This document shows positions 11,342 to 20,215 of a DNA stretch of 20,500 nucleotides, piece after piece (position 1 is the stretch's first letter; every line of letters begins with the position of its first letter). The stretch is from Apostichopus californicus. Taxonomy: Eukaryota > Echinodermata > Holothuroidea > Aspidochirotida > Stichopodidae. The stretch is taken from positions 1 to 20,500 of the forward strand of contig JAIPMN010017769.1 of NCBI GenBank assembly GCA_020650975.1, written 5' to 3'. The notes beneath the pieces are model-generated. The model was not told the DNA's origin and ran no database searches. It was given only the letters and a program-made list of their open reading frames with translations. The translations under genes were made by a program, and so were the position numbers.

Positions 11342-11586
11342 CATTGTTCAGTTTTTAATGCAATCTCTACATAATGTATAAGTTGTTATGCAATCATTAC
11401 ATATAGTTTCAAACTTGTTATACTATATCTAGACGCTGTTTAACGTGAGATGCAATGTAACTTGTTATACAATCTCTCTACATATTTTGTTTCAAACTTG
11501 TTATAGTACGTCTACGCACTCTTTCATATGTTATGCTGTCTCTGTAAACTGTTTAGCTTCTCATGCAATCTCTAAATATTGTGCAG
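11342..11586. repeat. Diverged ~34-bp minisatellite
   Basis: About seven degenerate units of the type acttgttatgcaatctct followed by acata and a T-rich tail. Clear units start near 11372, 11411, 11460 and 11500 (cttgttat motif), with weaker ones on each side. Old and decayed; no coding role seen. Confidence 0.6.
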
Positions 11587-11812
11587 CACTATCTGCAACT
11601 AATTCCTATAAAAATTGTACAAATAATCATACATAATAAAAGAATAATTAGAGAAAAGTTGATTAAAATGTTTAAAATTGTTGGCACAGTTGAACGAGTC
11701 ATGGAGCATTGCACATAACATTCTCTATGAAATTTTAAATGCAGTTAACAATATTCTATTCATTCATACTTAGTAAAGATTCCTAAATCCTATTGGTTCA
11801 TTCAGGTCAGCT

Positions 11813-12046
11813 GACCGTGGTTAATCCTGTGAGTAACGCACGGTAAAATTACGGGGCATCACTTTAATAAATCTTTGGTTATATCTAACCAAACATGTTT
11901 TGTTTTATGATTTTTCCCTCACACAACACTCCGGGTGTTAATGCTATCGCTGGATGCACTCGGGCCCCGCCCTCGTGCATCGCTTGCATTATCCCCCGAT
12001 CGTGCATTAATCCTGTGAGTAACGCACGCTAGACCGTTGATTAACC
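11813..12046. repeat. CpG-rich hairpin element with 22-bp direct repeats (MITE-like)
   Basis: A perfect 22-bp direct repeat starting ttaatcctgtgagtaacg lies at 11821-11842 and 12007-12028. An 8-bp inverted pair ggttaatc/gattaacc is at 11819-11826 and 12039-12046. In between, 11939-11991 is an imperfect palindrome (taatgc...gatgcac...gtgcatc...gcatta) around a GGGCCCCGCCC core. CpG and GC are far above the AT-rich flanks. No coding capacity. It looks like a small non-autonomous repeat, family not recognised. Confidence 0.6.
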
Positions 12047-12785
12047 CCTTATTCAACAAATTATTCTGTCAATCAGCTGCTCATACAAAAGTGTAGACTA
12101 CGGTCTTTGTACTTGAATATTGGACAGTATTGAACAAGATTCACAGGATTCGCTTCAAACAATTTGAAAGTGAAGGCTGTTGACACTTATCGGACTCAGC
12201 ATACTGTGCTTTCCAAATGATGTTTTATTGATACATGATACTTACTGCAAATACAAAAGCGCAATTAAAACACCTGTAGCTTCCCGGCAACGTGTGTCCC
12301 AAACTTGACATTGAATGTACATAATATCTTGGCAAAAGCAGTTAACACAGAAATGTTGATCCTGGCTAATTTTGTGATGTTATTTGACTTAAATCTAATG
12401 CAAATTGCTTCCCATTTCTAAATTAAGCAAAGTTAATGCTTATAACTGTTTTTCTTACACATGACAGATCATATATGATCTTGCACTCCTAGAATGTTTG
12501 AACAGAGGAGTATCCTATGGTAATCCGATATACCTACCACATGTTGTTTGCAGAACGTATTTTACTATAACATGTCAACAGACCCGCCAACCTGCCTTCA
12601 CAAGGTAGAGAAATTTAGAAATATCCCCAAAATACCTGGAGGTCAGGGAACATTACGGAGAAGTGGGCAAAATCCAACTAGAACGAGCATTATAAAAAGT
12701 GACATATAACCAGTTTTTGATTTTACAGGTCACAGTAAGTAAATGTGATTAACGCAATGAAGTTGGCGCTGCAGAACTCAGGCAG

Positions 12786-12915
12786 CATTTACAAGTGAGA
12801 TGTATATCTAACAGTTACATATGACCAACTTCTTGTGATGTTTGAGGTAATAAATATGATATTATTATATAAGGATATTTCATGCAAAGCAGCTTTATTC
12901 ATATCTCCATGGAAA
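12786..12915 (-). repeat. Diverged duplicate of the exon 8 3' end and downstream intron
   Basis: This stretch aligns with 13002-13125 at an offset of about 204-208 nt. Shared blocks are atatctaa, atgaccaac, gaggta and gcagcttt, and 12821-12854 matches 13025-13058 at 27 of 34 positions. The parent block contains the donor of exon 8. In the copy, the minus strand still reads NKAAxxxE in one frame, as in exon 8, but no GT donor remains at the equivalent place. It is a dead exon fragment, not a usable alternative exon. Confidence 0.6.
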
Positions 12916-13074
12916 GCAAAAGAATGCATTGTAATAAGCTAATAAACAGTTTTGCCCTTTAACTCGTTCATGGAAGTTACAAATGTTCCAGGCTTTGTGC
13001 ATTTAAGAAGCATATCTAATAGTTATGACCAACCTCTCGTGACATTAGAGGTAGTAAAACCCTTCAACTCTCAC

Positions 13075-13203
13075 CTCAAACTCTCTGAGAAATGCAGCTT
13101 TGTTGTCTTTAATTTTGAAGCGAGACAAGATTTGAGCTGAAATTTGACAATCTCTTGTCAAATGGAATGCATACAGACAGGTGTGAAGGTACCGATACTG
13201 TTT
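13075..13203 (-). CDS. RPTP exon 8: D1 C-terminal helices
   Basis: 129 nt, phase 0 to 0, codons 239-281. Acceptor ttacacag, donor gtgaga. KQYRYLHTCLYAF follows the Q-loop exactly where (E)QYxFLHxAL is expected in PTP domains. The exon ends FLREFE, running into the LLSEVEM start of exon 9, and the phases match. It is more diverged than the core exons, so the call rests on position, phase and the QYRYLH motif. Confidence 0.88.
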
Positions 13204-14601
13204 CTGTGTAAAGACGAGAACAAGTAATTAAATGATTCCTTGAGGAAATGTCAAAAGCAGAGAATCAATATCAGCAGACCGGATGCTGTGTAATAGATAT
13301 TAACTTATTTGTTGCATAAAAAATCAGACATGCAAAAACTCACAAAGGTTTTTATGAAATTATTAAACTAGATCTTTTACGAATCTGAAGGTTCCTTTAG
13401 AATGCCATTGTTCGGTTTGATTGACATGAAATAACCATTGAACTCCACAGCAAACAATAAGACTTTGGTACTCGATGTGAGAAATCCTCATACAGAATAT
13501 GTGAAACATGTATCCAAGTTTTCCTTCTCTTGTTATTACAAAGTTTGCAGAATATGACCTCAAATGACCTTTGATCAACAAAACAAAGGAATTATCTTTG
13601 AAAGGACTACTACAACTTTCAGTAACCCTTATATGTTTGTAAGTATGTTTGTGTGTATTTTAGATCCTCCTGCAAGCTGGAACTTGCAAAGAAGCCTCAT
13701 TGGCTTATCAAAGCCCCAAGCTGACCGAAGTCAGACTCTGTTAAACTGGACGACATACATTATTCTTGTTGGTTATTAATTTATATTTCTAAACAAAACA
13801 CTTGCATCTGGAGGAGATATTAAAGGCCACGTTTCTTTAATCCTTAAGAGAGAGCGCCACCAAACCAGAGATGCTCTCAAACTTTCACCCACCCCTTTAC
13901 TCATACCCTATATGATATGCTATCTATATCCCTTGATCAATATCAACATTATTTGGTCAAAATCAGCAACACCTCTGCAAAAAAACATGAGAACCTTTAA
14001 TGGATTACACATACATGTACACATAGTGTAAAGATCTACGGTTAACAATATCGTATTTCACATTTTGGACATGAAATGTCGAGCTCTCTGTATTCCATTA
14101 CAATGTACCAGTTTAATAGATGTAACTAACCAATTTATCACATCAATCCTGCTATGCATCATGTCTTGTGCAAACATAATCAATATAATCGAAGAAGATA
14201 GATACAAACAGATTAAACTCAATGATAAACTGATGAGATTGCTGATGGAAACTACACACTAGCTGATTCTTGACAAAATTGTCTTCGTAAGAGCAGCAAA
14301 AAGTGGCTGGATGACCTAGTCTAGCAGAGAGACATTTTAGTCAGCTTCTCAGAAGAAACACAAAATGCAAACAACAAACGTACGACTTTTCATTCGCGGG
14401 TTTACATTCATGACGATAATATGCAACAAGAGAAACAAAAATGATTAAAAAAAAAAAAATGATGTAGCCGACCTCATCATCTAGTTGACTTTATTTATAG
14501 CAACAGAAATTTCCAAACTTTCAAGATTTACAAAGTTGACAGTTGTGAGAAATAGCGTAAAAGTGAAGTCAATGTAAGATGATAATCGTGGACATACATA
14601 C
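13204..14601 (-). other. Intron 7 (1398 nt)
   Basis: GT-AG intron, phase 0. It holds a compact group of short hairpins (13672-13734) with a looser one downstream (13850-13878), and a 12-A run near 14449. No exon-like frame matching the phosphatase is left over, because exons 7 and 8 join in phase without a gap. Confidence 0.83.
13672..13734 (-). other. Cluster of three short perfect hairpins, candidate structured repeat or RNA element
   Basis: Three adjacent 5-bp inverted repeats: gcaag/cttgc (13672-13676, 13683-13687), aagcc/ggctt (13692-13696, 13702-13706) and ctgac/gtcag (13721-13725, 13730-13734). In the sense of the host gene the last reads CUGAC-UUCG-GUCAG, a C(UUCG)G tetraloop. A further GAGAGC/GCTCTC pair lies at 13850-13878. 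No family recognised; it may be a fragment of a dispersed repeat. Confidence 0.4.
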
Positions 14602-14737
14602 CTTGGTCTGGATCATGTTGACTCGATTCTCCCTCATCTTGTTGACAAATGCAAAGATGTCAATGTACTCCTTACTTTGAAGGACATCCATCATGGAAAG
14701 CAGACCTACGAATGTTCCTGTACGACCGATGCCGGCA
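14602..14737 (-). CDS. RPTP exon 7: D1 P-loop SAGIGRTG and Q-loop
   Basis: 136 nt, codons 193-238. Acceptor ctgtag, donor gtatgt. The split AG|T codon gives Ser, so the junction reads HCSAGIGRTG, a perfect PTP signature with the phosphate-binding Arg. It ends NMIQTK with the Q-loop Gln at codon 236, which positions water for phosphocysteine hydrolysis in known PTPs. Exon 14 in D2 has identical length and phases. Confidence 0.97.
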
Positions 14738-15437
14738 CTACAGTTGCGACACAAATATAACAAATTTATTACATTACATATTAAATGTAAAATGACAGAA
14801 AACTGACAGGAAAATTTTAGACCATGGAAATGAACAAGGTAATTTATTGCTATTGTCTACTAGCAATAAAATTTGGCTGCTCTTTTCCAAATATTTTTAC
14901 ATATTTAAGAAAATCAATGCAAGTGTCTTTGCTCATATCAACTTTGTGACATCTCATTTCGCTTGGTGATGTCACATTACTTACACGTAAAGTGATTACA
15001 GGTACACCAAACTGAAAACATAATTCAAAACAATATACCAAAAAAAAATACTTCTGACAGGCTGATGTGCTCGACATATTCCTTAACGTTGGTGCGTTTT
15101 ACAGCTGACCAGTCTTTAATTTTCTTTTGTTCTTTGCAATTTGTTTGTTTCACCGAGACAACCGATTATAATCAGCAAAGTTTCCAATTTGTACTTTGAA
15201 AAGAACATGGTGTTCTTGACACACAAACTTGTTGTCAAAATCTGCACTATCCACTTATCACTACCTAAGGAAAAAATCTTGTAAAATTGTTCTTTAATGA
15301 CACTTATCTGAATGTTCATTTTGTGGACTTAAACCATGACAATAACCAATTGTTCTCATATTTCTGTTGTATATTTATTATAATATCACAAAGAAGGAAG
15401 GACACAGACAATGTAGCCCTTTTCAGATAAATCTTAC
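14738..15437 (-). other. Intron 6 (700 nt)
   Basis: GT-AG intron, phase 2, interrupting the catalytic signature directly after the Cys codon. Nothing else is recognised; the open frames here have no family motifs. Confidence 0.85.
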
Positions 15438-15586
15438 CTACAATGAATCAAAAGTGGTGTTTGTTTCTTGAAATGTATCAGCTTGCAATGTCTTGCAAAC
15501 TCTACAAGACACATTGCATTGTCTGGAATATCTTTGTCAGGCCATTCCTTGAAGTGTAACTGCTTAACTTCACGAATTGTTCCACC
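15438..15586 (-). CDS. RPTP exon 6: D1 WPD loop and catalytic Cys
   Basis: 149 nt, codons 144-192 plus two bases. Acceptor ctacaag, donor gtaaga. It carries REVKQLHFKEWPDKDIP, including the general-acid Asp of the WPD loop (codon 160), and ends in PLLIHC with the nucleophilic Cys (codon 192; plus-strand 15440-15442). The exon stops between Cys and Ser of the signature, and exon 7 supplies the rest. Motif content predicts an active domain. Confidence 0.96.
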
Positions 15587-17130
15587 CTTGTAGGGGAAAA
15601 TAAGCAATGTTTAAAGTTTCACAAATTAAAGAACATGATATGAATATAATAGAACCAATATTTTTTACTTATTTTCAAGTCATCATTTTAGCTTCAGATG
15701 TTTCTATTGTACTGAATGGATGAGTCGGATATTTTTTAAATTTAGGAATGACTCTCTTAGACTGACTCTACAGAATACAACACCAAAACTTGTGTTCAAT
15801 TCAGACTCTACTTAAGCATCTTCTTGCATTCCAGATCAGCAATTACAAGATGATACCCAACAGTGGACTTTTTAAAGTAATAGGTGTCATGTAATATACA
15901 GATACCTGTGAAATAGTTCTTGCAAATAGATGGAAAAGGGTTGGGGGCTGGGCCGGGGGGTGGGGGTGTTACAGCTAAGTACAGTAGTCTTGAATGGAGG
16001 AAGTCAATAGCTTTGCCAAAACTAACTATGCAAAATGCAAATGCTAGGCACAGCAGCGTGTGCTATGACAGTCTTTTGTATTCACGACAACAGAAAACTG
16101 GGTCAAAACGGTTGAGTACTTATGTATGGTTTTGCTGAAGAAAAATACCTATGGGTATTAATTCTACAACTATTTTTAACCGGAAACCCAGTTTATCATA
16201 ACATACGTATGCTAAGTATGCACACTAATTGTCTACGTTACAAAATTTTCTTCCTGCACCCACACAGGCTCAAGTATTTGGGAATAAAAATAGGTTAACC
16301 TCTTATTCATTGTCTTTGCAGCCGTATATAATTTATATTTTAGAGGAAGCAGCAAATAATACTAAGACATAAACACCTTTTTTGTTTGCCACCGTTTTTT
16401 AACAAAAATTTACACTGAATTTGACGCTTTGGCGAGCACCTCATCATGCCCCAGATGATATCGACCATACCCCCGAAAAACATACACTCTCAAATAGTAA
16501 TGTCTAGCCTAATGTTACGAGCAGGTGCAATACTGCAGTAGTAACTTTGAACTTGAGCAAGCTCAAATTGGGATACAGTATTTCTCAATGGGAGTTAACT
16601 GTGTTAAACAGTTCGCTAGACCCGCTTGCAAAATATACCAGGTTTTACCAGTTGCAGTCTGCGTAACTTACAGAGACCCATTCTGGCTTAAAAATTGTAG
16701 ACTGCGAAAGAAAAATTAAACCATCTTTTATCCTTTCTGTTACAGTCTTGATTTACGGAATGTTTATTTAGGTGTAAAACTGACGATCATTTGGCTGCAT
16801 CCATCTTAAGAAAACATTTATTCGTAAATATTTTAAATTCAAGAAGCTAGTGATTTCACAGCGTTCATGCTGCCATAGGAATGTATGGTACCAGATAAAA
16901 CCACGGTTTCAAAAATCTGGTTTAAGTCACAAGACCGGTTTACCATGCAGCCTTGTGGGAGAGGTGGGTCTGTTTGTGATCTGTCTGGCAGTGTGCAGCC
17001 AGCTTAACAGGGATTAATAGGCTAACAGCAATGAAAGGACAGTGATGAACATTAATGATGTATTAGCCTGATGGATCCTGGAGGTAAACATACATAGAAT
17101 GATAACAACTCCCTGCTTCTACTAACTTAC
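15587..17130 (-). other. Intron 5 (1544 nt)
   Basis: GT-AG intron, phase 0. It contains a G-run cluster on the plus strand (15938-15966). Parts between 15900 and 17000 are less AT-rich than the rest of the window and look like old repeat sequence, but I cannot name a family. No coding evidence. Confidence 0.82.
15938..15966 (+). other. G-run cluster, potential G-quadruplex
   Basis: Five G runs of 3, 5, 3, 6 and 5 separated by one or two bases (TT, CT, CC, T). This is on the template strand of the phosphatase gene, so the pre-mRNA would be C-rich here and any quadruplex would form in DNA. Confidence 0.75.
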
Positions 17131-17256
17131 CCTGTCTACAGAGAGTGTGCGGATCACGTAGTCAGCAAAATGCTGCGTTTTGGTCCAAGTCACATCGATA
17201 TACCCAAAAGACTGTATTTCATTTTCTTCTTTTGGCCAGTATTGCAGGCAACGTTC
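17131..17256 (-). CDS. RPTP exon 5: D1 CLQYWP segment
   Basis: 126 nt, phase 0 to 0, codons 102-143. Acceptor ctgcag, donor gtaagt. ERCLQYWP is the conserved KCxxYWP motif, followed by the central strands and DYVIRTLSV, typical of the YVIRTF strand in receptor PTPs. The D2 counterpart is exon 12 (129 nt, same phases). Confidence 0.95.
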
Positions 17257-17622
17257 CTGCAGACATTTCAATTATAGTTTGTAGTATATAAAATATGACA
17301 ACTCTAAAAACAGCACATATTCTTTAGGAATGCATCTGCCATAATAAGACTAATAACAAATAGTAGCTGATCATATAAGACATCAACGATGAATGGTGAA
17401 TGCTCTAAATATATGTGGGATGCAAAAAGCATTTCTGTTACTGAATTCCACAGAAAATCTTAATCAAAATCAGCATTGAGCTATAATTAGGTTTTAAAGT
17501 GAAAATAAGTAACACATAACTTTCTTCCAGTTTATTTATGATTCTTCAGTATTTTCATTAGGAGAAAACTTTAAGTAATTAACCAACAACACTAGTACTG
17601 TAAACAAGACTTTAGAGGTTAC
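17257..17622 (-). other. Intron 4 (366 nt)
   Basis: GT-AG intron, phase 0, the shortest found in this gene. It is AT-rich and nothing in it is recognised. Confidence 0.85.
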
Positions 17623-17720
17623 CTTTGTATCTTCATATAAGTTGGCAAGCATCACAATAGTTTGAACATTCTGTTCCCAAATCAAGCGCCAAAAGTCATC
17701 AACGGAGGCCTTGTTTGGGG
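17623..17720 (-). CDS. RPTP exon 4: D1 DDFWRLIWEQN segment
   Basis: 98 nt, completes a split codon and ends in phase 0 (codons 69-101). Acceptor gctag, donor gtaacc. The core DDFWRLIWEQNVQTIVML matches the FWRMIWE motif of PTP domains. The split codon gives Ala, so the usual QGP turn reads QAP. Confidence 0.94.
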
Positions 17721-18454
17721 CTAGCAAGGATAAAAGCCAAGAGAATAATGAAAAAGAAGGCCATATTTTCATTAGGGATCTATTGTGGGGTTCATATCTG
17801 ACCCTTAGAATTGGGTTCAATAACCTTTCAACTGATGACAGAGTAGGTACTGGACTAGGTAGTCTACTGGCTGAGAACATGGAATCCTTGCAAATATGAA
17901 AAGATACAATTTGCAACCTGGAAACATGATTTTCCCTGTTTTGATCATTACTGAGTTGAAGTGATCAGACTAGTTCTTGCACTCATGTTGACCTTCACAT
18001 CAACTTATGAAGGCTAGCTGTATCTTGCAACCTTTCTCTTTACAATGTGTTTTCATTGTGGGTTCTAGCTGTTGACCGCAGTGACCTTAGACCGTCACAG
18101 AAAAAACAATTGCACTTCTATTTGCACTTAGGTGATCTACAAAAGGAATAAGAAGTTTGTCGAAGCTTTACATAATGAGCAATTGCTGTGTTACTAAGTA
18201 CTTTAGATCTTTTTTTTTACATACTACAAGCCATTAGTGTCACATACATACATATTCATGTCTCATACACACCAATTATTAAAGTCACCATCTCATACAT
18301 TTCCTTTGCATTCAGCAAGGAATCAAAATAACAAATATGTTGCTTGGTTACTTGCATTTTGACTCTAAAAAAAGCCCGAACTAGAGAAACTCATAAGACT
18401 ATGTAAAGATACAACTTTGATCTCATTCTGATTCATAACGATGGTTATATTTAC
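17721..18454 (-). other. Intron 3 (734 nt)
   Basis: GT-AG intron, phase 1, splitting the Gln-Ala-Pro turn of D1. The D2 counterpart exon lacks this intron. I recognise nothing else in it; open frames here are read-through of exon 4. Confidence 0.85.
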
Positions 18455-18491
18455 CTTGGGATGCAATGTAAGCCCTCACATCTCTTTCATT
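18455..18491 (-). CDS. RPTP exon 3: 37-nt D1 micro-exon (AYIASQ)
   Basis: 37 nt, codons 57-68 plus one base: NERDVRAYIASQ. Acceptor cttcag, donor gtaaat. This is the strand leading to the conserved TQGP-type turn. It is too short to stand out as an ORF but fits in phase between its neighbours. Exons 3 and 4 together total 135 nt, exactly the length of exon 11, their D2 counterpart. Confidence 0.9.
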
Positions 18492-19345
18492 CTGAAGAGA
18501 GATCAACATCAATAATTATATATGATTATTTATTTACATTTTTTAAGTAACCAGATGAACATAAAGTACATAATAGCTTATTGAGCCAAAGTTTTGAATC
18601 CTGATGAATCAAGCCTTTTTCTTTCATTATGATTTTCATCTATGATTGAACCTCAGAATTTTTCCATCTTGCTAGGCAGGAATTACCTATATTACATCAT
18701 GGACATACCAATGACTAGATTCAGTCAACTTGGACAACTCATAGAGCAAGGAATGCACAGAAAGATATTACACTACCATATTAGGAAGAGGTTTGTTGAT
18801 GTAGAGAATATGTCTAATAATATTAATCATAATATTAATATTAATAATAATACCCAGAAGTTTGTTACTCATGAATCATAGAGTTAATACATTGCAATAC
18901 CTACATCAGTTAATGTGTTGGTTTTGATCAATAATACCCAGTTTGTTACTCATGAATCATAGAGATACTACAATACAATACCTACATCAGTTAATGTGTT
19001 GGTTTTGATTACCCACTTATTCACACCCTTATATTGCAATGCTTTTCTTTGATAGTGAGGATAACAAGCATAGGAATTAAGTGTGTTCTTTTGTAACATG
19101 GGAATGCACTTTCTATAGGATGTATCTATTCTGACAATTGAGTCTTACTGTGATAATAGGTGTTTTGTGTATGAGCTCTTTAAACATATTCAGATACACG
19201 ATAGTACATGCAACTCAACTGAACATTAAAGCTTTTACAAAAACACAAAAGTAAAATATATCGATGACAACCAACAGCAGAATGAAGTCTTAAGACATTG
19301 GTAGCTTTCATTCACATGAAATCTAATTACTATTCTTTGTCTTAC
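18492..19345 (-). other. Intron 2 (854 nt)
   Basis: GT-AG intron, phase 0. It holds an AT-rich run of AATATT-type triplets (about 18815-18855) and an 81-bp tandem duplication (18848-19010). I see no other gene or structured element. Confidence 0.85.
18848..19010. repeat. 81-bp direct tandem duplication
   Basis: Two adjacent copies share tttgttactcatgaatcat (18861 and 18942) and ctacatcagttaatgtgttg (18901 and 18982), both offset by 81 nt. Copies differ by a few substitutions and small compensating indels, so the duplication is fairly recent. Confidence 0.92.
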
Positions 19346-19422
19346 CAAAATAAAGGACGCATTGTAGTAGTCAGAACTATGGTCACCTGGTAACTTAGGC
19401 AAAACGACCCGGCAATGATCAT
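19346..19422 (-). CDS. RPTP exon 2: D1 PYDHCRV to DYYNASFIL
   Basis: 77 nt, enters after one base and ends in phase 0 (codons 31-56). Acceptor gacag, donor gtaaga. It encodes the DHxRV strand and the DYYNASFI motif that follow the KNR loop in PTP domains. Exon 10 in D2 has the same length, phases and equivalent motif (NYINASFVK). Confidence 0.94.
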
Positions 19423-20124
19423 CTGTCAAAAGATAGAAACCACTGTTAAGACCGGAACACACCAGTCGCTACAATAGCACAACAATAAACAATGTCAGTT
19501 TATGATACTGTTATAGAATTGTGTAACCATGTCATTATGCTGCTAGGGTATCATCTATGAACACTTAGATTGATAAATGTTCTAAAATCAATGTAAGGCT
19601 TTCAGAAAAGATCTGTATATACTGACATGGATAAATGTTCTTAAATGTATTCTTAAGTATACATTTAGGGACTTAAAGATCATATGAAAATAAACACTAA
19701 CATGGCAACATGCTCTAAAATCATTCTTATATGTTTTCAGGGAATTACGATCATCTGTGAACACTTACATGGCTACATGTTCTAAAATCATTCTTATATG
19801 TTTCCAGTGAATTAACAATCATCTGTGAACACTTATATGGAAACATATTCCTAAATCTATTCTTCTTTCTATTATATTATATTTACAAGATCATCTGTGA
19901 ATGAACACTTACATGGCTACATGTTCTAAAATCATTCTTATATGTTTCCAGTGAATTAACAATCATCTGTGAACACTTATATGGAAACATATTCCTAAAT
20001 CTATTCTTCTTTCTATTATATTATATTTACAAGATCATCTGTGAATGAACACTTACATGGCTACATGTTCTAAAATCATTCTTATATGTTTTCAGAGAAT
20101 TAACGATCATCTGTGAACACTTAC
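19423..20124 (-). other. Intron 1 (702 nt), mostly tandem array
   Basis: GT-AG intron between exons 1 and 2, phase 1. About 85 percent of it (19550-20124) is made of tandem half-units of about 60-72 nt derived from the exon 1 end; see the repeat entry. Confidence 0.88.
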
Positions 20125-20166
20125 ATGGATACATATTCCTAAATCTATTCTTCTTTCTATTATACT
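19550..20166 (-). repeat. 144-bp tandem array built from the exon 1 3' end and splice donor
   Basis: Two alternating half-units of about 72 nt (A and B) make a 144-bp period. A starts at 19750, 19890 and 20034; B starts at 19818, 19962 and 20106. The landmark ggctacatg recurs at 19771, 19915 and 20059, exactly 144 apart. The third B unit runs into the real exon end (20125-20166). On the minus strand B units read like the exon end (AATAGAAAGAAGAATAG), but their donor GT is AT. A units are more diverged in the exon part but keep CATGTAAGTGTT. More decayed units begin near 19550, 19609 and 19678. Confidence 0.9.
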
Positions 20167-20215
20167 CCTGATCCGCAACAGTCCATGGATGCTTCTGTTG
20201 TACTCCTTCCAAGAG
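20125..20215 (-). CDS. RPTP exon 1 of window: start of D1, KNR motif
   Basis: 91 nt, codons 1-30 plus one base. The acceptor is tcag after a T-rich tract and the donor is gtaagt. The peptide ends in NRKKNRFRNMYP, the phosphotyrosine-recognition-loop motif (KNRY in most enzymes, with Phe for Tyr here). The split last codon completes as Tyr with exon 2, giving the family motif PYDHCRV. Earlier exons must lie above 20215, since the ectodomain, membrane span and juxtamembrane part are missing. The last ~42 nt and the donor are the parent of a tandem array in the following intron. Confidence 0.92.

Larger units (their letters stand above)
11015..13074 (-). other. Intron 8 (2060 nt), repeat-rich
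   Basis: GT-AG intron, phase 0. From high to low coordinates it holds a decayed partial copy of exon 8 with flanking intron (12786-12915), a CpG-rich hairpin element (11813-12046) and a diverged ~34-bp minisatellite (11342-11586). Confidence 0.85.
1739..20215 (-). other. Receptor-type protein tyrosine phosphatase gene, tandem D1-D2 region (partial at both ends)
   Basis: Fourteen exons joined in phase give 540 codons with no stop. The product would remove phosphate from phosphotyrosine in target proteins at the inner face of the plasma membrane. Codons 1-281 form D1 (KNRF at 22-25, WPD at 158-160, HCSAGIGRTG at 191-200, Q-loop Gln at 236). Codons 326-540 form most of D2 (RDRF at 326-329, WPP at 461-463, HCINGFGRSG at 493-502). 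Two tandem PTP domains are known only in receptor-type enzymes, so an ectodomain and membrane helix are expected above 20215. D2 phrases such as PLPNT followed by FWR, and HCxNGxGRSG, recall the R2B group (PTPRK, M, T, U); that subtype call is from memory and moderate. The 3' end (last D2 helices, stop, UTR) was not found in the window. Confidence 0.93.

Noticed and set aside
12238..12300. Strong donor-like gtaagtatc preceded by an open frame on the minus strand
   Set aside because: The peptide has no PTP similarity and would break the clean phase 0 join between exons 8 and 9.
14110..14190. Minus-strand YVxxRHDA-like string resembling the D1 terminal helix
   Set aside because: Stops follow at once and no splice sites fit; taken as chance.
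16886..16946. Inverted repeats (ccagat/atctgg with an inner aaacc/ggttt)
   Set aside because: Short and imperfect, with no boundaries or duplication to define an element.
19550..20166. CRISPR-like array
   Set aside because: Units are contiguous with no unique spacers, are derived from the adjacent exon, and the DNA is eukaryotic.
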